64,000 nucleotides of DNA, taken from Cycloclasticus sp. GTDB taxonomy: Bacteria; Pseudomonadota; Gammaproteobacteria; Methylococcales; Cycloclasticaceae. The stretch spans positions 434,001 to 498,000 of the forward strand of contig JBFLJU010000001.1 in the NCBI GenBank assembly GCA_040743155.1, written 5' to 3'. The position numbers and the translations under genes are program-made. Position 1 is the stretch's first letter, and each line of letters begins with the position of its first letter. Shown in pieces: positions 17,030 to 24,498 of this stretch. The notes beneath the pieces are model-generated. The model was not told where the DNA came from. It saw only the letters and a list, made by a program, of their open reading frames with translations, and made no database searches.

Positions 17030-17749
17030 ATGCAAGCAACACATACAGGCCAAGTTGTTCATTCGGCCGAAGTTAGTAAAGGGATTATTCTTCTTAACAT
17101 CAAGTTAAATGAGCCTTCCTCAGTGGATTTTAAGGCGGGGCAGTACGTGGCCGTTTTATTGCCTGATTCTGATAAGGCGTCATATTATTCAATTGCTTCA
17201 TCGCCAAATAAGAAAGGTGAAATAGAACTGATCGTTAAAGAAGATAAATTGGGCGCTGGAGCGGTATATCTATTTTCCTTAAAGGAAGGGGATCAAGTCA
17301 CTTTAAACATGCCATTAGGCGATGCTTTTTTACGTGACGATAGCGATAAGAATATCGTTTTTGTTGCCGGTGCGTCTGGGGCCAGCTATATCCGCTCGAT
17401 GATCCATTTTTTGGATGAATCTAATCATTTGGCTTTCCGTGAGATTCATTACTTTTTAGGTTGTCGTGAAGAAGATGAGTTGATGGAACCGAGCTACATG
17501 CATGCATTAGCAGAAAAGTATGAAGGCTTTCATTTTCATCCTGCTTTGTCGCATCAAGACGACTGGGACGGGCATACCGGTCTCATTACGGATGTTGTTG
17601 ATAAAGTCCTGTCGAATGACCTGTCTAAATGGGAGGCGTATTCAGCAGGCTCTCCAGCGATGGTGAAGGCGGTGGCAGACTTGTTGATTTCGACTAAAAG
17701 TCTAAAGCCTACCCAATTTTTCTCCGATTTATATACCCCCGAAATATAA
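17030..17749 (+). CDS. FNR-type NAD(P)H flavin oxidoreductase (Fre-like)
   Basis: A 239-residue ferredoxin-NADP reductase-superfamily protein without an iron-sulfur domain. The FAD-binding motif reads YYSIASSP near residue 52, a variant of RxYS in which Arg is not present, as in flavin reductases that use flavin loosely. The nucleotide-binding region is VFVAGASGASYIRSMI near 106, and the C-terminus has AGSPAMVKAV near 206. Size and domain content fit Fre/LuxG-like flavin reductases, which supply reduced flavin to two-component monooxygenases. Its place behind two such monooxygenases supports that role. It lacks the [2Fe-2S] domain of BenC, so it is a poor candidate reductase for the Rieske dioxygenase. 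Confidence 0.8.
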   Translation: MQATHTGQVVHSAEVSKGIILLNIKLNEPSSVDFKAGQYVAVLLPDSDKASYYSIASSPNKKGEIELIVKEDKLGAGAVYLFSLKEGDQVTLNMPLGDAFLRDDSDKNIVFVAGASGASYIRSMIHFLDESNHLAFREIHYFLGCREEDELMEPSYMHALAEKYEGFHFHPALSHQDDWDGHTGLITDVVDKVLSNDLSKWEAYSAGSPAMVKAVADLLISTKSLKPTQFFSDLYTPEI

Positions 17750-17903
17750 AGCTGAGCCAAACGACTTTCGTTTGAGCGAAACTTATCCTCTGTGTGGGTA
17801 AAGCTGAGCCAAACGACTTTCGTTTGAGCGAAACTTATCCTCTGTGTGGGTAAAGCTGAGCCAAACGACTTTCGTTTGAGCGAAACTTATCCTTTGTCCG
17901 GCT
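17748..17903. repeat. Three tandem 52-bp repeats with internal hairpins
   Basis: Units start at 17748, 17800 and 17852, each opening AAAGCTGAGCC. Copies 1 and 2 are identical; copy 3 diverges only in its last bases. Each unit holds CAAACG-ACTTT-CGTTTG (perfect 6-bp hairpin) and an overlapping, mutually exclusive TTTCG/CGAAA stem. A decayed fourth unit (TTCAAACACCTTTAGC) begins exactly in phase at 17904. The first unit overlaps the stop codon of the reductase gene. The period is not a multiple of three. No spacers, so not CRISPR. Confidence 0.9.
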
Positions 17904-17976
17904 AAAACAGGTTCAAACACCTTTAGCGATGCCCAGTTTAATACTAGCGACGGACGTTAGCTTCTGAATTGCTTAA

Positions 17977-18021
17977 TTGATAGAGATAGGCCTATCAATA
18001 ATAAGTTCATCAAATGATGAA
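17977..18021. promoter_or_regulatory. Candidate upstream activator sites of DmpR/XylR type
   Basis: Two palindromes. The first has 7-bp arms TTGATAG (17977) and CTATCAA (to 17998). The second, TTCATCAAATGATGAA at 18006-18021, agrees at 13 of 16 positions with the XylR/DmpR-type palindrome TTGATCAATTGATCAA as I recall it. They lie about 100-145 bp before the predicted sigma-54 start, the usual distance for such enhancers. Confidence 0.55.
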
Positions 18022-18095
18022 ATCATTGTCGAACATATCATAAACATAAACCTTATTTATACAGCTGATCGCTTATGAATAGGGGAAACCCTAGG

Positions 18096-18112
18096 CTGGC
18101 ATAAAGATTGCT
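18096..18112 (+). promoter_or_regulatory. Sigma-54 (-24/-12) promoter of the phenol hydroxylase operon
   Basis: CTGGCATAAAGATTGCT matches the consensus YTGGCAC-N5-TTGCW, with GG at 18098-18099 and GC at 18110-18111, exactly 10 bp apart. The predicted transcript would start at about 18123, one base before the ATG of the first gene, implying a leaderless first cistron or a second promoter. Confidence 0.7.
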
Positions 18113-18123
18113 CCATGGGTTGA

Positions 18124-18399
18124 ATGATGACAGCAAAAAAAAACAATTCTGGTATTGAAGGGCAACGATATGTCCGCGTCACCAAGGTGGTGAAAGAGAA
18201 GTACGTTGAATTTGAATTTTCTATTGAAGACCCGACCATACACGTTGAGCTAGTGTTGCCTTTTGAGCATTTTAAGAAGTTTTGCAAAACCAATGATGTG
18301 AAGCACTTAAGCCCGGAGCAAGAAGCAGCTGTTGAATACGATAAGCTCAAATGGCGTTTTGGTGCACCCGGCTTCGATGAAGAAACCGAGAACGACTAA
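18124..18399 (+). CDS. dmpK: Phenol hydroxylase component P0 (assembly/activation subunit)
   Basis: A 91-residue DmpK/TomA0/PhhK-type protein, recognised from RYVRVTKV near residue 17 and FEFSIEDPTIHVELVLPFEH near 31. P0 is thought to help load iron into the oxygenase rather than take part in catalysis. It is the first gene of the phenol hydroxylase operon and matches the family's usual length of about 90. The start is ATG-ATG with only a weak ribosome binding site, and the sigma-54 box implies almost no 5' leader. Confidence 0.88.
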   Translation: MMTAKKNNSGIEGQRYVRVTKVVKEKYVEFEFSIEDPTIHVELVLPFEHFKKFCKTNDVKHLSPEQEAAVEYDKLKWRFGAPGFDEETEND

Positions 18400-18423
18400 T
18401 TTTTAAGTTTAGGAGAGCAATGA

Positions 18424-19422
18424 ATGAGTATTGAGATTTCGGCAAAATCCATACAGCCAGTAAGGCTGACCTACGGTAACTTGGAAGAGCGTTTTGGTGG
18501 CAAAAAGCCGGCATCACGTTATCAAGAGGCGGTATACGATGTGCAACCAACTGCTAACTTTCATTACCGTCCCCTCTGGGATAAAAATCATGAGATTTAC
18601 GATAAGAGTAGAACCGCTATTGTAATGGAAGATTGGTATAGCTTTACCGATCCTCGTCAGTACTACTACGGCACATACACGATTGCGCGTGCTAAACAGC
18701 AAGATGTTGCTGAGCATAACTTTGCCTTTGTTGATAAGCGTGATTTGTTTGACGCTATGCCAGAGGCGGTAAAGCAAGCGACCCGTGAAATTTTGGTGCC
18801 GTTACGCCATGTTGAGTGGGCCGCGAATATGAATAACTGCCAAATAACAGACGAATGTTATGGTGCGAATTTTAGTGCGCTGGCAATGTTTAATGCGATG
18901 GATAGGTTGGGCATGGCTCAGTATGTGACTCGCTTAGGCTTGTTACTGGATGGTAATGAGGAAACTGCGCTAGATGCAGGTAAGCAAGCTTGGATGGAAG
19001 CGCCTGAGTGGCAGAAGCTTCGGCATGCCATTGAAGATATGTTTGTTCTTGATGATTGGTTTGAGCTAATGATTGCGCAAAATTTTGTATTGGATGGGTT
19101 GATATTTCCGCTCCTATACGATCGCTTTGAGAAAAAGCTAACGGCGGAGGGTGGTGCGACCGTCGCGATGTTAACCGAGTTTATGGATGATTGGTATAAA
19201 GAAACTGTCCGTTGGACGAATGCCTTGGCAAAGGTTACTGCAAAAGAGTCCGATGAAAACAAGGCCTTATTATCATCGTGGCTGTCTAAGTGGATCAATC
19301 GCTTAACCGAAGCGGTTGAGCCCATTGCAACCAAAGCGTTTGGGGCTGAAGGGGTGAATGAGCTCGCAGAAGTGAAACAAGAATTGTTAGCCCGTTTGGC
19401 TAAGCAAGGTCTTACGGTTTAA
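18424..19422 (+). CDS. dmpL: Phenol hydroxylase component P1 (oxygenase beta subunit)
   Basis: A 332-residue beta subunit of the (alpha-beta-gamma)2 phenol hydroxylase. Family landmarks include LTYGNLEERFGGKKPASRYQ near residue 15 and the YSFTDPRQYYYGTYTIARAK block near 72. It has the ferritin-like fold of the alpha subunit but no iron ligands. A GGAGAG ribosome binding site precedes it, and P2 follows after 13 bp. Length matches DmpL/TomA1 (about 330). Confidence 0.93.
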   Translation: MSIEISAKSIQPVRLTYGNLEERFGGKKPASRYQEAVYDVQPTANFHYRPLWDKNHEIYDKSRTAIVMEDWYSFTDPRQYYYGTYTIARAKQQDVAEHNFAFVDKRDLFDAMPEAVKQATREILVPLRHVEWAANMNNCQITDECYGANFSALAMFNAMDRLGMAQYVTRLGLLLDGNEETALDAGKQAWMEAPEWQKLRHAIEDMFVLDDWFELMIAQNFVLDGLIFPLLYDRFEKKLTAEGGATVAMLTEFMDDWYKETVRWTNALAKVTAKESDENKALLSSWLSKWINRLTEAVEPIATKAFGAEGVNELAEVKQELLARLAKQGLTV

Positions 19423-19435
19423 TAAGGAGAAAAGC

Positions 19436-19714
19436 ATGTCAGCTAAAAAAAATACAGTGTTTTTAATTGTGCAAGATAACGATGATGCGCGTCCAATTAT
19501 TGAAGCCGTTGAGCAAGATAATCCAGAAGCCAACATACAATACCAGCCGGGCATGGTGCGTATGGAAGCAGCAGGGCGATTAATTGTTCAGCGCGAAACA
19601 GTTGAAGAAAACATTGGCCGTGAATGGGACGTACAAGAGTTGCACTTAAATTTAGTGTCATTAGCCGGAAACGTTGATGAAGACGAAGATAAATTTGAAC
19701 TTAGCTGGCACTGA
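19436..19714 (+). CDS. dmpM: Phenol hydroxylase component P2 (MmoB/DmpM-type effector)
   Basis: A 92-residue cofactorless regulatory protein that binds the oxygenase and couples electron use to hydroxylation. The MmoB/DmpM family pattern is visible in FLIVQDNDDARPIIEAVEQD near residue 9 and EENIGREWDVQELHLNLVSL near 58. It carries an AAGGAG ribosome binding site, and P3 follows 26 bp later. Confidence 0.93.
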   Translation: MSAKKNTVFLIVQDNDDARPIIEAVEQDNPEANIQYQPGMVRMEAAGRLIVQRETVEENIGREWDVQELHLNLVSLAGNVDEDEDKFELSWH

Positions 19715-19740
19715 TTGCCAGAAATATAGAGGATGAAATA

Positions 19741-21258
19741 ATGCCAGCAAAAAAGTTAAACTTACGCAAACGATACGAATTATTAACGCGAGGTATGGGT
19801 TGGGAAACGACGCATCAAAAAATGGATGATGTGTTTCCTTACGATTCATTTGAAGGAATCAAAATCACCGACTGGGATAAGTGGGAAGACCCATTCCGCT
19901 TGACGATGGACGCGTACTGGAAATTCCAAGCCGAAAAAGAGAAAAAACTGTACGCCGTTATTGACAGCTTTGCTCAAAACAATGGCCAAACAAATTTGTC
20001 GGATGCGAGCTACTTAAGTGCTATTAAGTTATTTATTACGGGTGTTACGCCAATTGAATACGCCGCGCACCGTGGTTTCGCTCATTTGGGCCGTCATTTC
20101 CGTGGTGATGGTGCGCGTGTCGCTTGTCAAATGCAGGCTATTGATGAGCTGCGCCACCAGCAAACTCAAGTGCATACTATTAGTCATTATAATAAGCATT
20201 TTAATGGCTTGCATGACCCTTTTTATCAGTTTGATCGAGTGTGGTATTTATCGGTTCCTAAGTCATTTGCTGAAGACGCATTGTCATCAGGGCCCTTTGA
20301 ATTTATTACGGCCATTTCATTTGCATTTGAGTACGTCTTAACCAACTTGTTATTTGTACCCTTTATGTCAGGTGCGGCTTATAACGGTGATATGGCGACG
20401 GTAACATTTGGTTTCTCGGCGCAGTCGGATGAGTCTCGACATATGACCTTGGGCTTAGAGATTATTAAATTTATGCTTGAGCAGCATGAAGATAATTTGC
20501 CCATCGTGCAGCGTTGGATGGATAAGCATTTTTGGCGTGCTTACCGCCTATTAAGTCTTGTTTCAGCTATGCAGGACTATATGTTGACCAATAGCCCGAT
20601 GTCATGGAAAGAAGCGTGGGATGTGTACTTCGTTGAAAACGGCGGTGCATTATTTGAAGATTTGTCGCGTTATGGTTTAAGAATGCCAAAATACCATGAG
20701 TTAGCAACGGCTGAAGCAGACCATATCAGTCATCAAATTTGGTCTGTATTTTGTTCGCTGGGTAATGCGACTGGCTTTCATACTTTCTTACCAACAGAAG
20801 AAAAGATGGCTTGGTTATCTGAGAAGTATCCCGATACATTCGACAAGTATTATCGCCCACGGTTTGAATACTGGGCTGAACAGAAAAAAGCAGGTACCTT
20901 TGAATATCAAAAAGGCTTGCCGCAACTTTGTCAGGTATGCCAAATTCCAATGGTGTTTACAGAAGTGCAAACAGACCCAATGCAGATCAGTTACCGAGTG
21001 ACTGAGCACGCTGGAGATAAATATAATTTCTGTTCAGATGGCTGTAAAGACATCTTTGAACACGAGCCAGAAAAATATACCCAAGCTTGGTTACCGGTAC
21101 ATCAAATTTATCAAGGCAACTGTGGTGGTCCAACGCTTCCGGAAGTGCTTGAGTGGTATAAATTCACGCCTGAAGATAGTGGCGATTACATCGGGTCCCA
21201 AGATCATGCGCGCTGGGAAGAATGGAAAGGCGCGGATAAAACGGCAAAACAAGCGTAG
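19741..21258 (+). CDS. dmpN: Phenol hydroxylase component P3 (diiron oxygenase alpha subunit)
   Basis: A 505-residue catalytic subunit that hydroxylates phenol to catechol with O2. All six diiron ligands can be placed: Glu106, Glu136 and His139 (DELRH), then Glu197, Glu231 and His234 (DESRH). A C-terminal YHS-like zinc-type region has paired cysteines in CQVCQ near 396 and FCSDGCKDIFEHEP near 427, as in DmpN. Length and gene order match the dmp/phe/tom family. The enzyme needs P1, P4, P2 and the P5 reductase, all encoded here in order. Confidence 0.95.
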   Translation: MPAKKLNLRKRYELLTRGMGWETTHQKMDDVFPYDSFEGIKITDWDKWEDPFRLTMDAYWKFQAEKEKKLYAVIDSFAQNNGQTNLSDASYLSAIKLFITGVTPIEYAAHRGFAHLGRHFRGDGARVACQMQAIDELRHQQTQVHTISHYNKHFNGLHDPFYQFDRVWYLSVPKSFAEDALSSGPFEFITAISFAFEYVLTNLLFVPFMSGAAYNGDMATVTFGFSAQSDESRHMTLGLEIIKFMLEQHEDNLPIVQRWMDKHFWRAYRLLSLVSAMQDYMLTNSPMSWKEAWDVYFVENGGALFEDLSRYGLRMPKYHELATAEADHISHQIWSVFCSLGNATGFHTFLPTEEKMAWLSEKYPDTFDKYYRPRFEYWAEQKKAGTFEYQKGLPQLCQVCQIPMVFTEVQTDPMQISYRVTEHAGDKYNFCSDGCKDIFEHEPEKYTQAWLPVHQIYQGNCGGPTLPEVLEWYKFTPEDSGDYIGSQDHARWEEWKGADKTAKQA

Positions 21259-21299
21259 TGGGTTATTGAAAAAGAAGCATTAGTTTTTAGGAGATAAAA

Positions 21300-21659
21300 A
21301 TGGCAGTTATTGCAAAAGACGGATATGTCGATATCGTCAGAGATAAGGTAGAAAATTTTCACGGTAATCAATTAGTGTATGTTGGTTGGGATGACCACTT
21401 GTTGTTTTCAGCCGCATGGGCTTTTCCGGTGCCGCCCGAGATGCCATTTCAGGCGTTTATTTCAGATGTCATGTCTGTTTCATTTAGTGACCACCCTGAT
21501 TATAAAAATATTGATTGGGCAGCGGTTGAGTGGGTGTTAGATGGGGAATCATTTGCGCCTACATTAGATAACTCATTAAAAGAAAACGGCGTTGTCCACA
21601 AGTCGCTGATTCGATTTAAAACACCTGGTTTGATGGGTATAAATGGCACAAGGCTATAA
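21300..21659 (+). CDS. dmpO: Phenol hydroxylase component P4 (oxygenase gamma subunit)
   Basis: A 119-residue DmpO/TomA4-type gamma subunit. It is recognised by length, position and the stretch NQLVYVGWDDHLLFSAAWAF near residue 25, followed by PPEMPFQAFI. It forms the hydroxylase together with P1 and P3. A TTAGGAGA ribosome binding site precedes the ATG; the reductase gene starts 3 bp after its stop. Confidence 0.92.
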   Translation: MAVIAKDGYVDIVRDKVENFHGNQLVYVGWDDHLLFSAAWAFPVPPEMPFQAFISDVMSVSFSDHPDYKNIDWAAVEWVLDGESFAPTLDNSLKENGVVHKSLIRFKTPGLMGINGTRL

Positions 21660-21662
21660 ATA

Positions 21663-22730
21663 ATGAGCTATGAAGTAACCATTGAACCATTGGGTGTAAC
21701 CATTGAAGTTGAGGATGATCAATCAATTCTTGATGCTGCGCTGAGACAGGGTGTTTACTTGCCGCATGCTTGTGGTCACGGACTTTGCGGTACTTGTAAA
21801 GTAGATGTGCTTGAAGGCGATGTTGAGATTGGTGAGGAAGCGTCTCCATTTGCGCTGTTGGACTTTGAACGTGATGAAGGTAAGTGCTTAACGTGTTGTA
21901 CAAAACCTGAGTCTGACTTAGTAATAGAAGCAGATGTTGAAGAAGAACCGGATGCTGCCAATATTCCGGTTCGTGACTTTGTTGGTAAAGTCATTAAAAT
22001 AGAAAAGTTAACACCTAGAATAGTTGGTGTTTTTCTTGAAGTTGAAGGCGATGAAGTGGAGTTTCAGTCGGGCCAATATGCAAACCTGCATATTCCTGGC
22101 TTAGACACGCCTCGTCCATTTTCGATGGCGCAGTCACCTAACGAGAAAATGGTGCTTGAGTTTGATATAGCACTCATTCCAGGCGGTGAAGGGACGACGT
22201 GGATTCACAATGAATTAAAAGTTGGGGATACACTTGAATTCTCTGCGCCTTATGGGCATTTTTTCCTCAGAACATCTGATGACAAACCAATGGTGTTTTT
22301 CGGTGGAGGCTCAGGTTTAGCGAGTCCAAAGTCAATGGTGCTGGATTTGTTGGAGTCAGGTGATGCACGTGAGATTATTTTGTACCAAGGTGCAAGAAAC
22401 CTTGAAGAATTGTATTATAAGGATTTGTTTGAAGAATTAGCGCTTAAGCATGCTAACTTTACTTATGTCCCCGGCCTCTCAGGGCCAGATATTGAACCTG
22501 AATGGAATGGCCCGACCGGCTATATCCATGAGGTGGCTAAAGAACATATGGGGGGTAAATTTGAAGGCTATCGTGCTTATATGTGTGGACCTCCGATGAT
22601 GATTGACGCGTGCATTACCATGTTGATGCGTGCTCGTTTATTTGAAAAAGATATGTTCATGGAAAAATTCTTTAACGCGGCTGATGCGGAGGCCGAAAGT
22701 AAAAAGAGTCCGCTGTTTAAAAATATTTAG
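21663..22730 (+). CDS. dmpP: Phenol hydroxylase component P5 (FAD/[2Fe-2S] reductase)
   Basis: A 355-residue NADH reductase that passes electrons to P3. The plant-type [2Fe-2S] ligands appear in ACGHGLCGTCKV near residue 36 with the fourth Cys in CLTCC near 76. The FAD motif is RPFSMAQSP near 154, the NAD site FFGGGSGLASPKSMV near 212, and the C-terminal MCGPPMM near 310. Domain order and length match DmpP. It may also serve the neighbouring tmo enzyme, which lacks its own reductase; that is inference. Confidence 0.95.
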   Translation: MSYEVTIEPLGVTIEVEDDQSILDAALRQGVYLPHACGHGLCGTCKVDVLEGDVEIGEEASPFALLDFERDEGKCLTCCTKPESDLVIEADVEEEPDAANIPVRDFVGKVIKIEKLTPRIVGVFLEVEGDEVEFQSGQYANLHIPGLDTPRPFSMAQSPNEKMVLEFDIALIPGGEGTTWIHNELKVGDTLEFSAPYGHFFLRTSDDKPMVFFGGGSGLASPKSMVLDLLESGDAREIILYQGARNLEELYYKDLFEELALKHANFTYVPGLSGPDIEPEWNGPTGYIHEVAKEHMGGKFEGYRAYMCGPPMMIDACITMLMRARLFEKDMFMEKFFNAADAEAESKKSPLFKNI

Positions 22731-22738
22731 GATCAGAT

Positions 22739-23041
22739 GTGTCGTTTCAAATTACGATTGAAGACACAGGGGAAACCTTCTCCTGTAATGAAAAAAAACA
22801 TTTATTGGCTGGAATGCTTCAGCTAGGTAAAAAAGGTATTCCGGTTGGCTGTAGAAGTGGTGGTTGTGGTGTCTGTAAAGTTAAGATATTAGCTGGGCAG
22901 TACACATCCAAAAAGATGAGTAGAGACCACGTAACTGAAGAAGAAGAAAGCCAGGGTGTTGTGTTGGCGTGTCGTGTTTTTCCTCAGTCTGATGTGGTTT
23001 TAAGTGTCATCGGTCATTTACATAAAGCTATAACGCGGTAG
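22739..23041 (+). CDS. dmpQ: Chloroplast-type ferredoxin (DmpQ/XylT-like)
   Basis: A 100-residue [2Fe-2S] ferredoxin with cysteines in GCRSGGCGVCKVKI near residue 38 and a fourth in VVLACRVF near 78. XylT/DmpQ ferredoxins re-reduce the active-site iron of catechol 2,3-dioxygenase after oxidative inactivation, notably by substituted catechols. It sits directly before that enzyme's gene, as expected. It starts at GTG, 8 bp after the reductase stop. Confidence 0.9.
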   Translation: MSFQITIEDTGETFSCNEKKHLLAGMLQLGKKGIPVGCRSGGCGVCKVKILAGQYTSKKMSRDHVTEEEESQGVVLACRVFPQSDVVLSVIGHLHKAITR

Positions 23042-23114
23042 AGTAACCGGTTCGCGTACTTTTAAAGCGAATCGCTGTTTGTTTTAGAGTTTAAATACAT
23101 AGAGGAGAATTAAC

Positions 23115-24035
23115 ATGGCAATGACAGGTATTTTACGTCCAGGACATGTTCAACTTAGAGTGTTGGATATGGAAGAAGCATTGAAGCACTATTGTGAAGA
23201 TATAGGGTTGATTGAAACTGATCGTGATGATGAAGGTCGCGTGTATTTGAAGTGTTGGGATGAACAAGATAAGTTTTCTGTGGTGTTAGAGCCTTCAGAT
23301 CGCTCCGGCATGGATCATATGGCATTTAAAGTTGCCACAGAGCAAGACTTGTGGCGTTTTGAGTCAAACATTAAAAAGTTTGGTATTGAAACAACTAGGG
23401 TGGCTTCTGGTGAGTTAAATGGTTGTGGTGAAAGGGTTCGTTTCGTTGCGCCCGCAGGCCATACCTTCGAACTATTTGCTGAAAAAGAACAAGTAGGTAA
23501 TGGTCTTCCAACGACTAATCCACCACCTTGGCCAAGAGGCTTGAAAGGAATGGAACCTATTCGCTTCGACCACTGTTTGTTGTACGGCGACAATTTTGAT
23601 GAAAACATAAAGTTCTTTACCGAAGCGTTAGAATTTCAACTCACTGAGCAAATCGTTGATGGAGAAATGCAGTTAGCTGCCTTCTTAACATGTAGTACTA
23701 AGGCACACGATATCGCATTTATTCGCTCAGAAGAATCCGGTAAATTGCATCATGCTTCATTCTTATTGGGCTCTTGGGAAGGTGTTTTAAAAGCAGGTGA
23801 TATTATTTCTATGGAAGATATTCCACTAGAAACGGGCCCAACACGCCATGGTTTAACACGCGGCCAAACCATTTACTTCTTTGATCCATCAGGTAACCGT
23901 AACGAAGTGTTTGCGGAAGACAGTTATTTCTACCCAGATTCGCCTGTATTGACTTGGACGGCAGATAATATTGGTCAGGCGATTTTCTATCATTCACGTC
24001 AATTGGTGGAAAGCTTTATGGGCGTAACGTCTTAA
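23115..24035 (+). CDS. dmpB: Catechol 2,3-dioxygenase (extradiol, meta cleavage)
   Basis: A 306-residue type I extradiol dioxygenase that opens catechol to 2-hydroxymuconic semialdehyde. Two vicinal-oxygen-chelate domains are present. The Fe(II) ligands are His153 (RFDHCLLY), His213 (LHHASF) and Glu264 (NRNEVFAED), with the usual spacing. An AGGAGA ribosome binding site precedes the ATG. Length equals XylE/DmpB (307). The degenerate tail at 13116-13205 is from a second enzyme of this family. Confidence 0.95.
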   Translation: MAMTGILRPGHVQLRVLDMEEALKHYCEDIGLIETDRDDEGRVYLKCWDEQDKFSVVLEPSDRSGMDHMAFKVATEQDLWRFESNIKKFGIETTRVASGELNGCGERVRFVAPAGHTFELFAEKEQVGNGLPTTNPPPWPRGLKGMEPIRFDHCLLYGDNFDENIKFFTEALEFQLTEQIVDGEMQLAAFLTCSTKAHDIAFIRSEESGKLHHASFLLGSWEGVLKAGDIISMEDIPLETGPTRHGLTRGQTIYFFDPSGNRNEVFAEDSYFYPDSPVLTWTADNIGQAIFYHSRQLVESFMGVTS

Positions 24036-24039
24036 TCGT

Positions 24040-24459
24040 ATGTCTATTAGCGTCGCAACAAAAAACATTTCAACAGAGTCCGCCAGTACTGCAGTACTGG
24101 CGGCTGTCGAAAAGGCTAAAGAGATAGGTATCAGTATTAATGTCTCTGTCGTAGACAGTTCAGCGATAGAAATTGCATTTTTACGGATGAATAACTCATT
24201 TCTCCCTTCAATGAGTATTGCCAAGGACAAAGCTTATACAGCTGCTGGTTTTGGTTTTCCCACAATGCAATGGGGGGAAATACTTCAAGGGACGACTCAA
24301 TTACAAGCCGGGATCACGGTCAGGCCACACGTGGTAACTTTTGGTGGTGGTTTGCCTGTTATTGATGGTGAAGAGCTTATAGGAGCGATTGGTGTCTCGG
24401 GTGGCTCTGAAGAGGAAGATATTCTCTGCGCGCAAGCGGGTATAGATGCCATCAGTTAA
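24040..24459 (+). CDS. GlcG/HbpS-family (DUF336) heme-binding-like protein
   Basis: A 139-residue GlcG/HbpS protein recognised from the pattern ALAAVEKAKEIGISINVSVV-like N-terminus, AKDKAYTAAGFGFPT near residue 66, and the C-terminal GVSGGSEEEDILCAQAGIDA. It starts 4 bp after the catechol dioxygenase, so it is part of the operon. In classical dmp/xyl operons nothing lies at this place, but naphthalene lower operons end with a related gene (nahX). HbpS relatives bind heme or help in oxidative-stress sensing; its job in ring cleavage is not established. Confidence 0.85.
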   Translation: MSISVATKNISTESASTAVLAAVEKAKEIGISINVSVVDSSAIEIAFLRMNNSFLPSMSIAKDKAYTAAGFGFPTMQWGEILQGTTQLQAGITVRPHVVTFGGGLPVIDGEELIGAIGVSGGSEEEDILCAQAGIDAIS

Positions 24460-24498
24460 GTATTGTTAATTATTTTTTAAGCAAAAGGTTTGAAAATC

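Noticed and set aside
17030-17749. Missing BenC reductase of the Rieske dioxygenase
   Set aside because: The protein has only the FAD and NAD domains; the N-terminal [2Fe-2S] domain required in BenC is absent, and it is linked to the flavin monooxygenases instead.
17748-17903. CRISPR-like array
   Set aside because: The 52-bp units are joined directly with no unique spacers and no cas genes are present; it is a tandem repeat.
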